From Pelagibius sp. (GTDB lineage: Bacteria; Pseudomonadota; Alphaproteobacteria; Kiloniellales; Kiloniellaceae): DNA of 33,541 bases. Location of the stretch: assembly GCA_028280305.1 (NCBI GenBank), contig JANQMC010000164.1, positions 1 to 33,541 on the forward strand. The letters are read 5' to 3'. Below are positions 1 through 7,510 of the stretch, in pieces (position 1 is the first letter of the stretch; every line of letters begins with the position of its first letter). The notes under the pieces are model-generated. The model was given only the letters and a program-made list of their open reading frames with translations, did no database searches and had not been told where the DNA came from. Made by a program: the position numbers and the translations under genes.

Positions 1-1393
1 ACTGGTCCTTCATGCGTTCGTAGACCAGGCGTTCGTGGGCGGCGTGCTGGTCGACGATGACGATGCCGTCGCCGGTCTGGGCGACCACATAGGTGCCATG
101 GACCTGCGCGCGGGCGGCGCCCAGCGGAAAGCCCTCCACCACACCTTCATTTGAGTTGGCGGGGTGCACACCGGATTGATCGGAAGGCGGCGCCGCTGCC
201 GGTGCTCCAGACAGTCCCGGCAGGGCGCCATGTCCGTGGTTGCCGCCCAACGGCGCGGCGTAGTGGGCGGTCGCCTCGGAGAGTCCGCGAGAGAGACGCG
301 TACCCTGCGGCGCGCCCCAGGTGCCGGCCGCAGGTCCGTTCGCCGGGCGCAGCGCGCCCAAGGCAAGATCGGAGACGGTCGTGGAAGCACGGTGCCCGGC
401 TTCGGCCAGGGCATGCTTGGCGGCGGAGACGATGAGGCCGCGCACAAGGCCGGGATCGCGGAAGCGCACCTCCGCCTTGCTGGGATGAACGTTCACGTCC
501 ACCTGCTCCGGCGGCAGTTCGACAAAGAGCGCCAGCAGCGGATGGCGGTCGCGGGCGAGAAAGTCCTGATAGGCGCCGCGCACCGCGCCGTAGAGCAGCT
601 TGTCGCGCACAGGCCGCCCGTTGACGAAGAGATACTGCTGCTGGGCGTTGCCGCGGTTGAGGGTCGGCAGGCCGATGTAACCGGTCAGCTTTATGCCTTC
701 ACGCTCCGCCGAGATGGCCAGAGCGTTGTCGGCGAAGTCGCGCCCCATGACAGCGGAAAGGCGCTTCAGGCGGGCGTCGAAGAGTTCGCCCTCCGCCGGG
801 GCGAGGCCGATCAGCTTGCGGTCGCCGTCGCTCAAGGTGAAGCCGACATGGGGATGGGCCATGGCGAGGCGGTTCAGGGTATCTTGTGTGTGAGACACCT
901 CGGTCCGCGCCGTTTTCAGGAACTTCAGGCGCGCCGGCGTGGCGAAGAAAAGATCGCGCACCTCGACCCGGGTGCCGCGCGGGTGGGCGGCGGGCTGCGG
1001 TTCACCCAGGCGGCCTGCCTCGACGCTCAGCGCCCAGGCCTCCTCCGCCTCTGCCGGACGGCTGGTGACGGTGAGGCGCGCCACCGCGCCGATGGAAGGT
1101 AGGGCCTCCCCACGGAAACCCAGGGAAGCGATATGGACGAGATCATCGTCCGGCAGTTTCGAGGTGGCGTGGCGCTCCACCGCCAGCAACAGTTCCTCCG
1201 GCGTCATGCCGCAGCCGTCGTCGGTGACGGCGATCAGCGCCCGCCCACCGTCGCGCAGCACCACGTCGATGTGGCGCGCGCCGGCATCCAGGGCATTTTC
1301 CACCAGTTCCTTCACCGCGGCAGCAGGACGCTCGACCACCTCGCCGGCGGCGATCTGGTTCACCAGGGTTTCAGGCAGACGGCGGATCGGCAT
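1..1393 (-). CDS. mutL: DNA mismatch repair protein MutL, endonuclease type (3' end beyond window)
   Basis: MutL couples MutS mismatch recognition to strand incision and removal. The N-terminal GHKL ATPase starts at MPIRRLPETL and carries the KELVENALDAG box (catalytic Glu32), a DDGCGM box and the GFRGEALPSI box. A proline/alanine-rich linker follows at about residues 330-420. The C-terminal domain begins just before the window edge and contains DQHAAHERLVYE from Asp448, which fits the metal-binding endonuclease motif DQHA-x2-E-x4-E. MutL with this motif nicks DNA itself, as expected in bacteria without MutH. About 464 codons are visible, whereas family members usually have about 600, so the end is cut off by the window. 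The ATG at 1393 gives the canonical N-terminus. The gene diverges from the hsp20 gene across a 178-bp gap. Confidence 0.97.
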   Translation of the reverse strand, partial: MPIRRLPETLVNQIAAGEVVERPAAAVKELVENALDAGARHIDVVLRDGGRALIAVTDDGCGMTPEELLLAVERHATSKLPDDDLVHIASLGFRGEALPSIGAVARLTVTSRPAEAEEAWALSVEAGRLGEPQPAAHPRGTRVEVRDLFFATPARLKFLKTARTEVSHTQDTLNRLAMAHPHVGFTLSDGDRKLIGLAPAEGELFDARLKRLSAVMGRDFADNALAISAEREGIKLTGYIGLPTLNRGNAQQQYLFVNGRPVRDKLLYGAVRGAYQDFLARDRHPLLALFVELPPEQVDVNVHPSKAEVRFRDPGLVRGLIVSAAKHALAEAGHRASTTVSDLALGALRPANGPAAGTWGAPQGTRLSRGLSEATAHYAAPLGGNHGHGALPGLSGAPAAAPPSDQSGVHPANSNEGVVEGFPLGAARAQVHGTYVVAQTGDGIVIVDQHAAHERLVYERMKDQ

Positions 1394-1494
1394 GAAAACG
1401 GGGCTTCCTCGTGTGAAACGGCTGTGTTGCCGGAAGAGTCTAGCAGACTTGGCGGAGTCGCGCGAAGCCGGCAGAGGCCCGGCCGGGGAGACGA

Positions 1495-1543
1495 TTGACC
1501 CGGATCAAGGCGGCCCGGGAGCCGCCAAGGTCAAATCCCCAGG
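1495..1543 (+). promoter_or_regulatory. FNR/FixK-type box and predicted class II promoter of the hsp20 gene
   Basis: TTGACCCGGATCAA at 1495-1508 matches the FNR/FixK consensus TTGAT-N4-ATCAA at nine of ten specified bases. Its centre is at 1501.5. A class II activator site centred at -41.5 would put the transcription start near 1543 and the -10 element at about 1531-1536, where TCAAAT (four of six matches to TATAAT) lies. A 6-6-6 dyad, GGCGGC-ccggga-GCCGCC, occupies 1509-1526 between box and -10 element. The ATG is at 1572. The site is seen in the sequence; oxygen-responsive control is inferred. Confidence 0.6.
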
Positions 1544-1571
1544 TAGTTCGTTCCCCCGACGCGAGGTAGAG

Positions 1572-1988
1572 ATGGTTGAACAATCCCATATTGCCGGCTG
1601 GTGGCCGCGGCTTTACGAGCCCCTGCAGAACATCGGTCAGAAGGTGGCCGACTGGTTCGCCCCGCGCTCCGATGCCTCTACATCGGAAGGCGCTTACGAG
1701 ATCAATGTCGAGCTGCCCGGCGTGAAGGCCGAGAACGTCGATGTCTCGGTGCATGACAACAATCTGATCGTGCGCGGCGAGAAGCGTCACAGCCACGAGG
1801 AAAAGGGCCGCACCTTCTTTTTCTCCGAGCGCGAATACGGCCTCTTCCAGCGCTCTTTCCGCCTGCCCCCCGATGCCGACGGCGACAACATCGATGCCGC
1901 CTTCAGCGACGGCGTGCTCTGCCTGAAGATCGCCAAGCAGGCCCCGGAAAAACCGGCAACCAAGAAGATCGAGGTGCGCCAGGGATAG
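1572..1988 (+). CDS. Small heat-shock protein, Hsp20/alpha-crystallin family
   Basis: This 138-residue cytoplasmic chaperone of the IbpA/Hsp20 class holds unfolding proteins in a refoldable state. The alpha-crystallin domain spans about residues 36-128: a YEINVELPGV strand, a VHDNNLIVRGEK strand, a Phe-rich SEREYGLFQRSFRLP segment, and an AAFSDGVLCLKIAK segment that takes the place of the usual A.xxnGvLxi.ipK motif. The C-terminal tail ends in TKKIEVRQG, where IEV resembles the I-x-I/V anchoring motif. The ATG at 1572 follows a GAGG ribosome site. An open frame extends upstream, but only across the antisense of mutL. An FNR-type box about 70 bp upstream suggests low-oxygen control rather than only heat control. 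Confidence 0.93.
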   Translation: MVEQSHIAGWWPRLYEPLQNIGQKVADWFAPRSDASTSEGAYEINVELPGVKAENVDVSVHDNNLIVRGEKRHSHEEKGRTFFFSEREYGLFQRSFRLPPDADGDNIDAAFSDGVLCLKIAKQAPEKPATKKIEVRQG

Positions 1989-1997
1989 CGCTTCGGC

Positions 1998-2762
1998 TTA
2001 GGAGAAGTAGGCGCTGGGCGGCACCCCCAAGGCCTTCCGGAACATGGTGGTGAAGCTGCTGGGCGTGCCGTAGCCGAGATCGATGGCGACGGTGGTCACC
2101 GCCTCGCCCGCCGCCAGACGCTCCAAGGCCAGGGTCAGGCGAAGCTGCTGGCGCCAGGCGCCGAAGGACATTCCCGTATCGTCCACGAAGCGGCGGGTCA
2201 GGGTGCGCTCGCTCAAATTCACCGAGCGCGCCCAGAGCTCTAGCGAACGGTTGTCGGCGGGGTCGTCCCGCAAAGCCTGCATCACGCGGCGGACCTGATC
2301 GTCATGGCCTTCCGGCAGCCGCAGCGGGGTCGCGGGAAGCGCAACCAGCCGGTCCATCAGCACCGCCATCAAGCGCTGCTCCCGGCCCTCGTCGGGGTAG
2401 TCCCAGGGCAGCCGCACGGCGGCATCGATCAGTTCCCGCGTCAGTGAATCCACCTGCATCACGGTCGGACGCTGCGGCAGGGTCTTACAGAGCCGCGCGA
2501 TGACGAACAGCCCGCGAAAGGCGACCTCCCGCGGATAGTGGGCGGCATGCTCGGTTTCCGGCGGCACCCAGACGGCACGGTGCGGCGGCACCACGAAAAG
2601 CGCATCTTCGGTTTGCACACGCACGCAACCGCGCTGGGCGTAGATCAACTGCCCGCGCCGGTGGCTGTGCCACGACACGCTGTTCGGACCCGGCTGATCC
2701 CAGTATTCGCCGACGATGGGCGCCGCTGCACGGTCCGCCGGGTGATCTGCCAGATCGTACAT
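1998..2762 (-). CDS. AraC-family transcriptional regulator
   Basis: An N-terminal cupin-like sensing domain (about residues 15-120, with HSHRRGQLIYA and PPHRAVWVPPETEH) is followed by a C-terminal pair of helix-turn-helix motifs (about residues 165-254). The latter include LELWARSVNLSERTLTRRF and VAIDLGYGTPSSFTTMFRKALG, ending PSAYFS. This layout fits the NimR/YdiP-like AraC subgroup. The frame can be extended upstream to a TTG at 2828, but the ATG at 2762 places the start directly before the cupin domain and leaves a 149-bp divergent intergenic region. The gene is back to back with the cytochrome c and molybdenum oxidoreductase operon, so it is the likely local regulator of that operon. Its effector is unknown. 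Confidence 0.9.
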   Translation of the reverse strand: MYDLADHPADRAAAPIVGEYWDQPGPNSVSWHSHRRGQLIYAQRGCVRVQTEDALFVVPPHRAVWVPPETEHAAHYPREVAFRGLFVIARLCKTLPQRPTVMQVDSLTRELIDAAVRLPWDYPDEGREQRLMAVLMDRLVALPATPLRLPEGHDDQVRRVMQALRDDPADNRSLELWARSVNLSERTLTRRFVDDTGMSFGAWRQQLRLTLALERLAAGEAVTTVAIDLGYGTPSSFTTMFRKALGVPPSAYFS

Positions 2763-2859
2763 GGCTGATCGTCCAAAGAGTTTGACCGGATCTCGAAAGG
2801 CAGATGGGAAGTGCAGCCCTAGATTCAAGCGATGAGCGGGTTTGCACCCAAGCCGCGCC

Positions 2860-2887
2860 CGTGCCGCCGACCTGCCGATTCGGCACG
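2860..2887. promoter_or_regulatory. Inverted repeat upstream of the cytochrome c gene
   Basis: Perfect 7-bp arms CGTGCCG (2860-2866) and CGGCACG (2881-2887), separated by 14 bp, lie in the divergent region between the AraC regulator and the cytochrome c operon. The position fits an operator, or a hairpin in the 5' leader just before the ribosome site. AraC proteins usually bind direct repeats, so assignment to the neighbouring regulator is only a guess. Confidence 0.35.
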
Positions 2888-2911
2888 CCCCTGATCCTGG
2901 AGGACTTGCTG

Positions 2912-3343
2912 TTGGATCCTGCCAAAGACTCGAGCACCAAGCATCGTCCGTCGAAAGCGCATAAGCGCATGGTTTTGGCTGGCCTTAGTCTCTCAGTTGC
3001 CATGGCGGCGACCGCCGCAAGCGCGCAGGAAGCGGCCGGCGACCCGGCAGCCGGAGAGCGGGTCTACCGCCAATGCGCCGCCTGCCACAGCATCGAGCCG
3101 GGGCAGAACCGGGCCGGGCCCCATCTTTTCGGCATTGTCGGCCAGAACGCCGGCAGCGTGGAGGGTTTCCGCTACTCGCAGGCGATGCGCGAAGCCGACA
3201 TCGTCTGGAACGAGGAAAACCTGACGGCCTATGTGACCGACCCGCGCGGTTTCCTGCCGGGCACCACCATGCGGGTTGCCCTGCGCGATCCGGACGATGC
3301 CGCCGATCTGGTCGCCTACCTGAGGACCCTGAGCAGCGAATAG
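2912..3343 (+). CDS. Secreted class I cytochrome c
   Basis: This is a monohaem c-type cytochrome of the mitochondrial/c2-like type. The CAACH haem-binding motif is at residues 55-59, followed by GPHLFGIVG. The sixth ligand is Met120 in LPGTTM. The N-terminus has a basic stretch (KAHKR), a hydrophobic core and an ASA|QE cleavage site, so the mature protein is periplasmic. A TTG start at 2912 is chosen because GGAGG (2899-2903) lies 8 bases ahead and it keeps the basic n-region. The internal ATG at 2969 has no ribosome site and would lose the positive charges, and the ATG at 2804 adds non-signal residues. The gene is first in an operon with the [2Fe-2S] and molybdopterin subunits and is the likely electron acceptor for them. 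Confidence 0.92.
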   Translation: MDPAKDSSTKHRPSKAHKRMVLAGLSLSVAMAATAASAQEAAGDPAAGERVYRQCAACHSIEPGQNRAGPHLFGIVGQNAGSVEGFRYSQAMREADIVWNEENLTAYVTDPRGFLPGTTMRVALRDPDDAADLVAYLRTLSSE

Positions 3344-3380
3344 AGCCGGCCAGCGGTCCCGACAAAGGAGATGGAGTGAC

Positions 3381-3833
3381 ATGACAGATCTTGTGGTCAA
3401 TGGAGAGAGCGTCACCGTCGACGCCGCCCCGGATACCGCCCTGCTCTGGGTGCTGCGCGAACACCTGGGCCTCACCGGCACGAAATTCGGCTGCGGGGCG
3501 GGTATGTGCGGCGCCTGCACCGTGCATGTCGACGGCCAACCGGCCTTCGCCTGCCTGACGCCGATTGATTCCGTCGCCGGATCGGCGGTGACCACCATCG
3601 AAGGCCTGCCCGGCGCGGACGACCACCCCCTGAAGCGGGCCTGGGTCGCCGAACAGGTGCCGCAGTGCGGCTATTGCCAGTCCGGTCAGATCATGCGGGC
3701 GGCGGCTCTGCTTGAGGAGAACCCGAACCCGCCGCGCCAGGAGATCGTCGCGGCGATGAGCGGCAACCTTTGCCGCTGCGGTACCTACAACCGAATCGTA
3801 AAGGCGGTGCAGCGCGCCGCGACGGAGGCCTGA
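3381..3833 (+). CDS. [2Fe-2S] subunit of a xanthine-oxidase-family oxidoreductase (IorA-like)
   Basis: This 150-residue small subunit carries two [2Fe-2S] clusters. The plant-ferredoxin-type cluster uses Cys38, Cys43, Cys46 and Cys58 ([10 protein letters not shown] ... AFAC). The second, helical domain has Cys96, Cys99, Cys131 and Cys133 ([11 protein letters not shown] ... GNLCRCGTY). Electrons from the molybdenum site of the partner pass through these clusters to the cytochrome c. The length fits the isoquinoline 1-oxidoreductase alpha / aldehyde oxidoreductase small-subunit family. There is no signal peptide, so co-export with the Tat-signalled large subunit is likely. The ribosome site AAGGAG...GGAG lies just upstream. 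The stop codon is one base from the start of the large subunit. Confidence 0.95.
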   Translation: MTDLVVNGESVTVDAAPDTALLWVLREHLGLTGTKFGCGAGMCGACTVHVDGQPAFACLTPIDSVAGSAVTTIEGLPGADDHPLKRAWVAEQVPQCGYCQSGQIMRAAALLEENPNPPRQEIVAAMSGNLCRCGTYNRIVKAVQRAATEA

Positions 3834-3834
3834 G

Positions 3835-6018
3835 ATGGCTTTGACAAGACGCGCCTTCATGGCCAGCAGCGCGGCGCTGACCTTCGCTGTCGGCAGCGGC
3901 GGCATCCTTCAGGTCGCATCAGCGGAAGGCGGAGAAGCCCAGGGCCTGGCGGCCAATGCCTGGGTGCGGATCGATCCCGACGACACCATCACCATCGTCT
4001 TTCCCTCGACCGAAATGGGCCAGGGCAGTTCTTCGGCCCTGCCGTTGATCCTCGCCGAAGAACTGGATGCGGACTGGGATCTTGTGCGGATCGAACAGCT
4101 CAGCCGCGACGACCGGACTTTCGGCAACCCGATCTTCGGCGGCGTCCTCTATACCGCCGGCAGCACCGGCGTCTACGGCTATTTCGACAGCCTGAGGACG
4201 GCCGGCGCCCAGGTGCGGCGCCTGCTGATGCAGCGCGCCGCCGAGAAGTGGTCTGTACCGCCGGACAGCCTGACGACGGAGCCGAGCCATGTGGTGCATG
4301 CGGCGAGCGGGCGGCGCCTGAGCTACGGCGCGTTGGCCGCCCTGCCCGGCCCCTTGCCGGCAATCCCCGAGGTGTCCGAGACCGACTTCAAAGCCCGTGG
4401 CGACTACCGCCTCATCGGCCAGAACGTTCCGCGCCGCGACGTACCGGCCAAGAGCAGCGGGCGCGAAAGCTACGCCATCGATGTGCGGATTCCCGACATG
4501 CTTTATGCAGCGGTACTGCGCAGCCCGGTCGAGGGGGAAACGCCTCTAGAGATCGACGACAGCGCGGCGCTTGCCGTCCCAGGTGTCTTGCGGACGGTTG
4601 AGCTGCCCGATGGCGTTGCGGTGATTGCCGAACAACTGGAGGCGGCTCTTACCGGCAAGGACAGTCTGGACGTGACTTGGACCGAGACGGCGCCGGCCCG
4701 CGCCTTCGACAGCGCGGCGGATCTCGCGGACTATACTGCGGCGGCAGACGACGCGGCGCGCGCGGGCGTCGCCTGGCGCAGCGTCGGCGATGCCGCGGCG
4801 GCCATCGAGGCCGCCGACCGGGTGGTCAGCGCGGACTATCTCTCCGACTACGCCTACCACGCACAGATCGAGCCCATGGCCGCGGTGGCCGCCGTCGAAG
4901 CCGACGGACACGGCGCCGAAGTCTGGGTCGGCAGCCAGACCCAGAGCTGGACCATGCGGACCATCACCGAGGTCTTGCAGACGACGCCGGATCGGGTCCG
5001 CCTGCACATGATGACCATGGGCGGCAGCTTCGGCCGCCGCACCGCCCTGACCCAAGAGTACCTGCGCGATGCGCTGCTGGCCTCGAAAGCGGTTGGGCGG
5101 CCGGTGAAGGTGGTGTGGACCCGCGAGGACGACGTGAAGCACGGTGCCTTCCGCCCGGCGGCGGCGCAAAAGCTGCGCGCCGGCCTGACCGCCGAAGGCA
5201 GGCTCAGCGGCTGGCATCACCGCATCGCGACGCCTTCGGTCATTGCCTATTTCAACCCGCTGCGTTGGGACCAAGTGGCACCAACGGACATCATCTCGGT
5301 GCGCGGGTCGGAGAGTAAGTTCTATGCCATCGACGACCTGCTGGCCGAGCATGTCATCACCGAGCGGCGGGCCCGGCTGGCCCCCTGGCGCGGGATCGGG
5401 GCGAGCTACACCAGCTTCGCCGCGGAGGCCTTCATGGACGAACTGGCGGAAGCCGCCGGTAAGGACCCACTGGCCTTCCGCCTGGATCTCATGAACGACA
5501 ACACACGTGGCCGGCGGCTGCTGGAAACGGTAGCAGAGCGCGCCGGCTGGGGAGGTCCGACGGGCGAGACGGCGCTCGGCCTTTCCTTCGCGGGTTACGG
5601 TGACTCCATGGCCGCGGGTATCGCGGAGGTCGCCGTCGACCGGGACAGCGGGCGGATCACGGTGCAGCGATTCTGGGCGGCTGTGGATGCCGGTCTGATC
5701 ATTTCACCGGATAACGCGCTGGCGCAGGTCGAAGGCGGCATCGTCTTCGGCCTCAGCAGCAGTTTGAAGGAGTCGATTACGACTGAAGGCGGAGAAGTCG
5801 TGCAGAACAATTTCTACGATTATGAAATTTTACGCGCCGACGAAGTACCCGAGATCGACATCCAACTACAAGTCAGCGACGGGCCACCGACCGGCATCGG
5901 CGAGGTCGGCACCCCCATGGTGGCCGCGGCGGTCGCCAACGCCTTTCACGCCCTCACCGGCAAGCGCCTGCGCCACCTGCCCTTCACGCCGGACCGGGTG
6001 ATGGCGGCGCTGGCTTGA
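3835..6018 (+). CDS. Molybdopterin-binding subunit of a periplasmic oxidoreductase (IorB-like)
   Basis: This 727-residue catalytic subunit belongs to the isoquinoline-oxidoreductase/aldehyde-dehydrogenase branch of the xanthine oxidase family. The N-terminus has a Tat signal: LTRRAFM followed by a hydrophobic stretch and a VASA cleavage region near residue 31. Family segments include STEMGQGSSSALPLILAEEL, GGSFGRRT (molybdopterin binding), REDDVKHGAFRP and APWRGIGASYTSF, and the C-terminal GIGEVGTPM holds the predicted catalytic Glu690. The family hydroxylates aldehydes or N-heterocycles with water as oxygen source. The substrate cannot be read from the sequence. It is translationally coupled to the [2Fe-2S] gene (1-base gap) and follows a cytochrome c gene, so electrons probably enter the respiratory chain. 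Confidence 0.94.
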   Translation: MALTRRAFMASSAALTFAVGSGGILQVASAEGGEAQGLAANAWVRIDPDDTITIVFPSTEMGQGSSSALPLILAEELDADWDLVRIEQLSRDDRTFGNPIFGGVLYTAGSTGVYGYFDSLRTAGAQVRRLLMQRAAEKWSVPPDSLTTEPSHVVHAASGRRLSYGALAALPGPLPAIPEVSETDFKARGDYRLIGQNVPRRDVPAKSSGRESYAIDVRIPDMLYAAVLRSPVEGETPLEIDDSAALAVPGVLRTVELPDGVAVIAEQLEAALTGKDSLDVTWTETAPARAFDSAADLADYTAAADDAARAGVAWRSVGDAAAAIEAADRVVSADYLSDYAYHAQIEPMAAVAAVEADGHGAEVWVGSQTQSWTMRTITEVLQTTPDRVRLHMMTMGGSFGRRTALTQEYLRDALLASKAVGRPVKVVWTREDDVKHGAFRPAAAQKLRAGLTAEGRLSGWHHRIATPSVIAYFNPLRWDQVAPTDIISVRGSESKFYAIDDLLAEHVITERRARLAPWRGIGASYTSFAAEAFMDELAEAAGKDPLAFRLDLMNDNTRGRRLLETVAERAGWGGPTGETALGLSFAGYGDSMAAGIAEVAVDRDSGRITVQRFWAAVDAGLIISPDNALAQVEGGIVFGLSSSLKESITTEGGEVVQNNFYDYEILRADEVPEIDIQLQVSDGPPTGIGEVGTPMVAAAVANAFHALTGKRLRHLPFTPDRVMAALA

Positions 6019-6042
6019 CGAGCGTCGAGACGGGGCGCTTGG

Positions 6043-7431
6043 TTAGCTGCCGTCCGCAGGAGCCTCTCGGGTCGGGGTGACGCCCTGGGGGGCGCCCACC
6101 ACCACCATCGTCAGGTCCTCCGAACGGTAGAGTTCTTTCGCGACCCGCTTGGCCGCGTCCAAGTCGACGGCTTCGACGAAGGCGTTGCGCTGGTCGAGGT
6201 AGTCGATCCCGAGGCCTTCGAGCTGCATGCCCACCAGCATGCCGGCGATGCTGCCGGAGCTGGAAAAGCGCAGAGGAAAGGAGCCGGTGAGAAAGCGCTT
6301 TGCCTGTTCCAGTTCCTCCGCGCTGGGCCCCTCTTCGGCCATGCGGGCCCACTCGGCGCGGATCAGGTCGATCGACTCGCCCACCCGCTCGTTTTGCGTC
6401 GCCGTACCGGCCGCCACCAGGGCGCCGTAATCAAGAGGCCCCAGATAGGAATAGACCGAGTAAGCCAGGCCGCGTTTCTCGCGCACCTCTTCGACAAGAC
6501 GCGAGGAGAAGCCGCCGCCGCCCAGTATGTAGTTCACTACATAGGCGGCGTAGTAGTCCGGATCGTCGCGTTTGATGCCGCCCTGACCGATGGCGACCAC
6601 CGACTGCGGGATGTTCTTTTCGATGACCACAACGTCGCCGGCATTCGCCACCGTGGCCTCGGGAACCGTAAAGGGTTCCGCCTCGGCCGGCAGCGGCAGG
6701 AAGGTCGCGTCGAGCAAGGTTTCCAAGTCCGCCGGCGTGATGTCGCCGACCACGCCGATAAACAACTGGTCGCGGGCAAAGCGCGCACGCACGAAGCCGC
6801 GCAGATCATCGACGGTCATCGCCGCGATGCTTGCCTCGGTCCCCCGGGTCGGCCGCGCATAGGGATGGTCCTGAAACATCAGGCGGCGCAGGGTACGGCT
6901 GGCCACGGTGTCCGGATCTTCGGCCTCACGGGAGAGACGCGACAGGATCTGGCTGCGGATGCGCTCCACCGGTTCCATGTCGAAGCGCGGCGCGGTCAAG
7001 GCCAGACGCAAGAGCTCGAAAGCCTTGGCCCGGTTCTCGCTCAGGGTCGAAAGCGAGCCGCTGAAAGAATCGAGGCCCGCGCGGAAGCGCAGACTGATGG
7101 AGAAGTCGTCCAGCGTCCCCTGGAAGCTCTGGGAGTCGAGCGGGCCCGCCCCTTCATCGATCAGGGTCGAGACCATATAGGCAAGCCCCGGCTTACCGGC
7201 CGGATCCAGGGCGGCACCGCCTTGAAAAGCCAAATCCAGGGAGATGATCGGATTGCTGTGATCTTCGACAAGCCAGGCTTCGATTCCCCCCGGGCTGACA
7301 ACGCGCTGAACCTCGACCGCCCGGGCCTGGAAAGCGATCAAGACGGTCAGGACGGCGAGCAGTCCGGCCATAAAAAGACGCGGCGCCGGCAAAGCCGCCA
7401 AGGCTGCTGTCTGATGCTTGCGCTCACGCAT
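6043..7431 (-). CDS. M16 peptidase family protein lacking the zinc motif (partner subunit)
   Basis: This 462-residue M16B-fold protein has an N-terminal hydrophobic segment (about residues 17-37) that suggests export. Where the catalytic subunit has HFLEH, it reads YMVST (residues 85-89), so zinc binding is lost. It retains the substrate-binding Arg/Tyr pair in the second half, R317 and Y324 of REKRGLAYS, with the seven-residue spacing seen in insulysin-type enzymes. The upstream M16 gene shows the reverse pattern, so the two probably form a heterodimer like mitochondrial processing peptidase, one subunit cutting and the other holding substrate. AAGGAA precedes the ATG. It lies 79 bases downstream of its partner on the same strand. 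The physiological substrate is unknown. Confidence 0.92.
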   Translation of the reverse strand: MRERKHQTAALAALPAPRLFMAGLLAVLTVLIAFQARAVEVQRVVSPGGIEAWLVEDHSNPIISLDLAFQGGAALDPAGKPGLAYMVSTLIDEGAGPLDSQSFQGTLDDFSISLRFRAGLDSFSGSLSTLSENRAKAFELLRLALTAPRFDMEPVERIRSQILSRLSREAEDPDTVASRTLRRLMFQDHPYARPTRGTEASIAAMTVDDLRGFVRARFARDQLFIGVVGDITPADLETLLDATFLPLPAEAEPFTVPEATVANAGDVVVIEKNIPQSVVAIGQGGIKRDDPDYYAAYVVNYILGGGGFSSRLVEEVREKRGLAYSVYSYLGPLDYGALVAAGTATQNERVGESIDLIRAEWARMAEEGPSAEELEQAKRFLTGSFPLRFSSSGSIAGMLVGMQLEGLGIDYLDQRNAFVEAVDLDAAKRVAKELYRSEDLTMVVVGAPQGVTPTREAPADGS

Positions 7432-7510
7432 GTCTGAATTCCTTTGGCTTCGTTGAGGCAGTCGACGCTCCGGAGCAACGCTCAGAAGCGGCGCCTCATC
7501 AGTCGGTTGA

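Noticed and set aside
2780..2797. Second FNR-like box upstream of the AraC regulator
   Set aside because: It begins TTGACCGGATC but lacks the TCAA half-site at the correct spacing.
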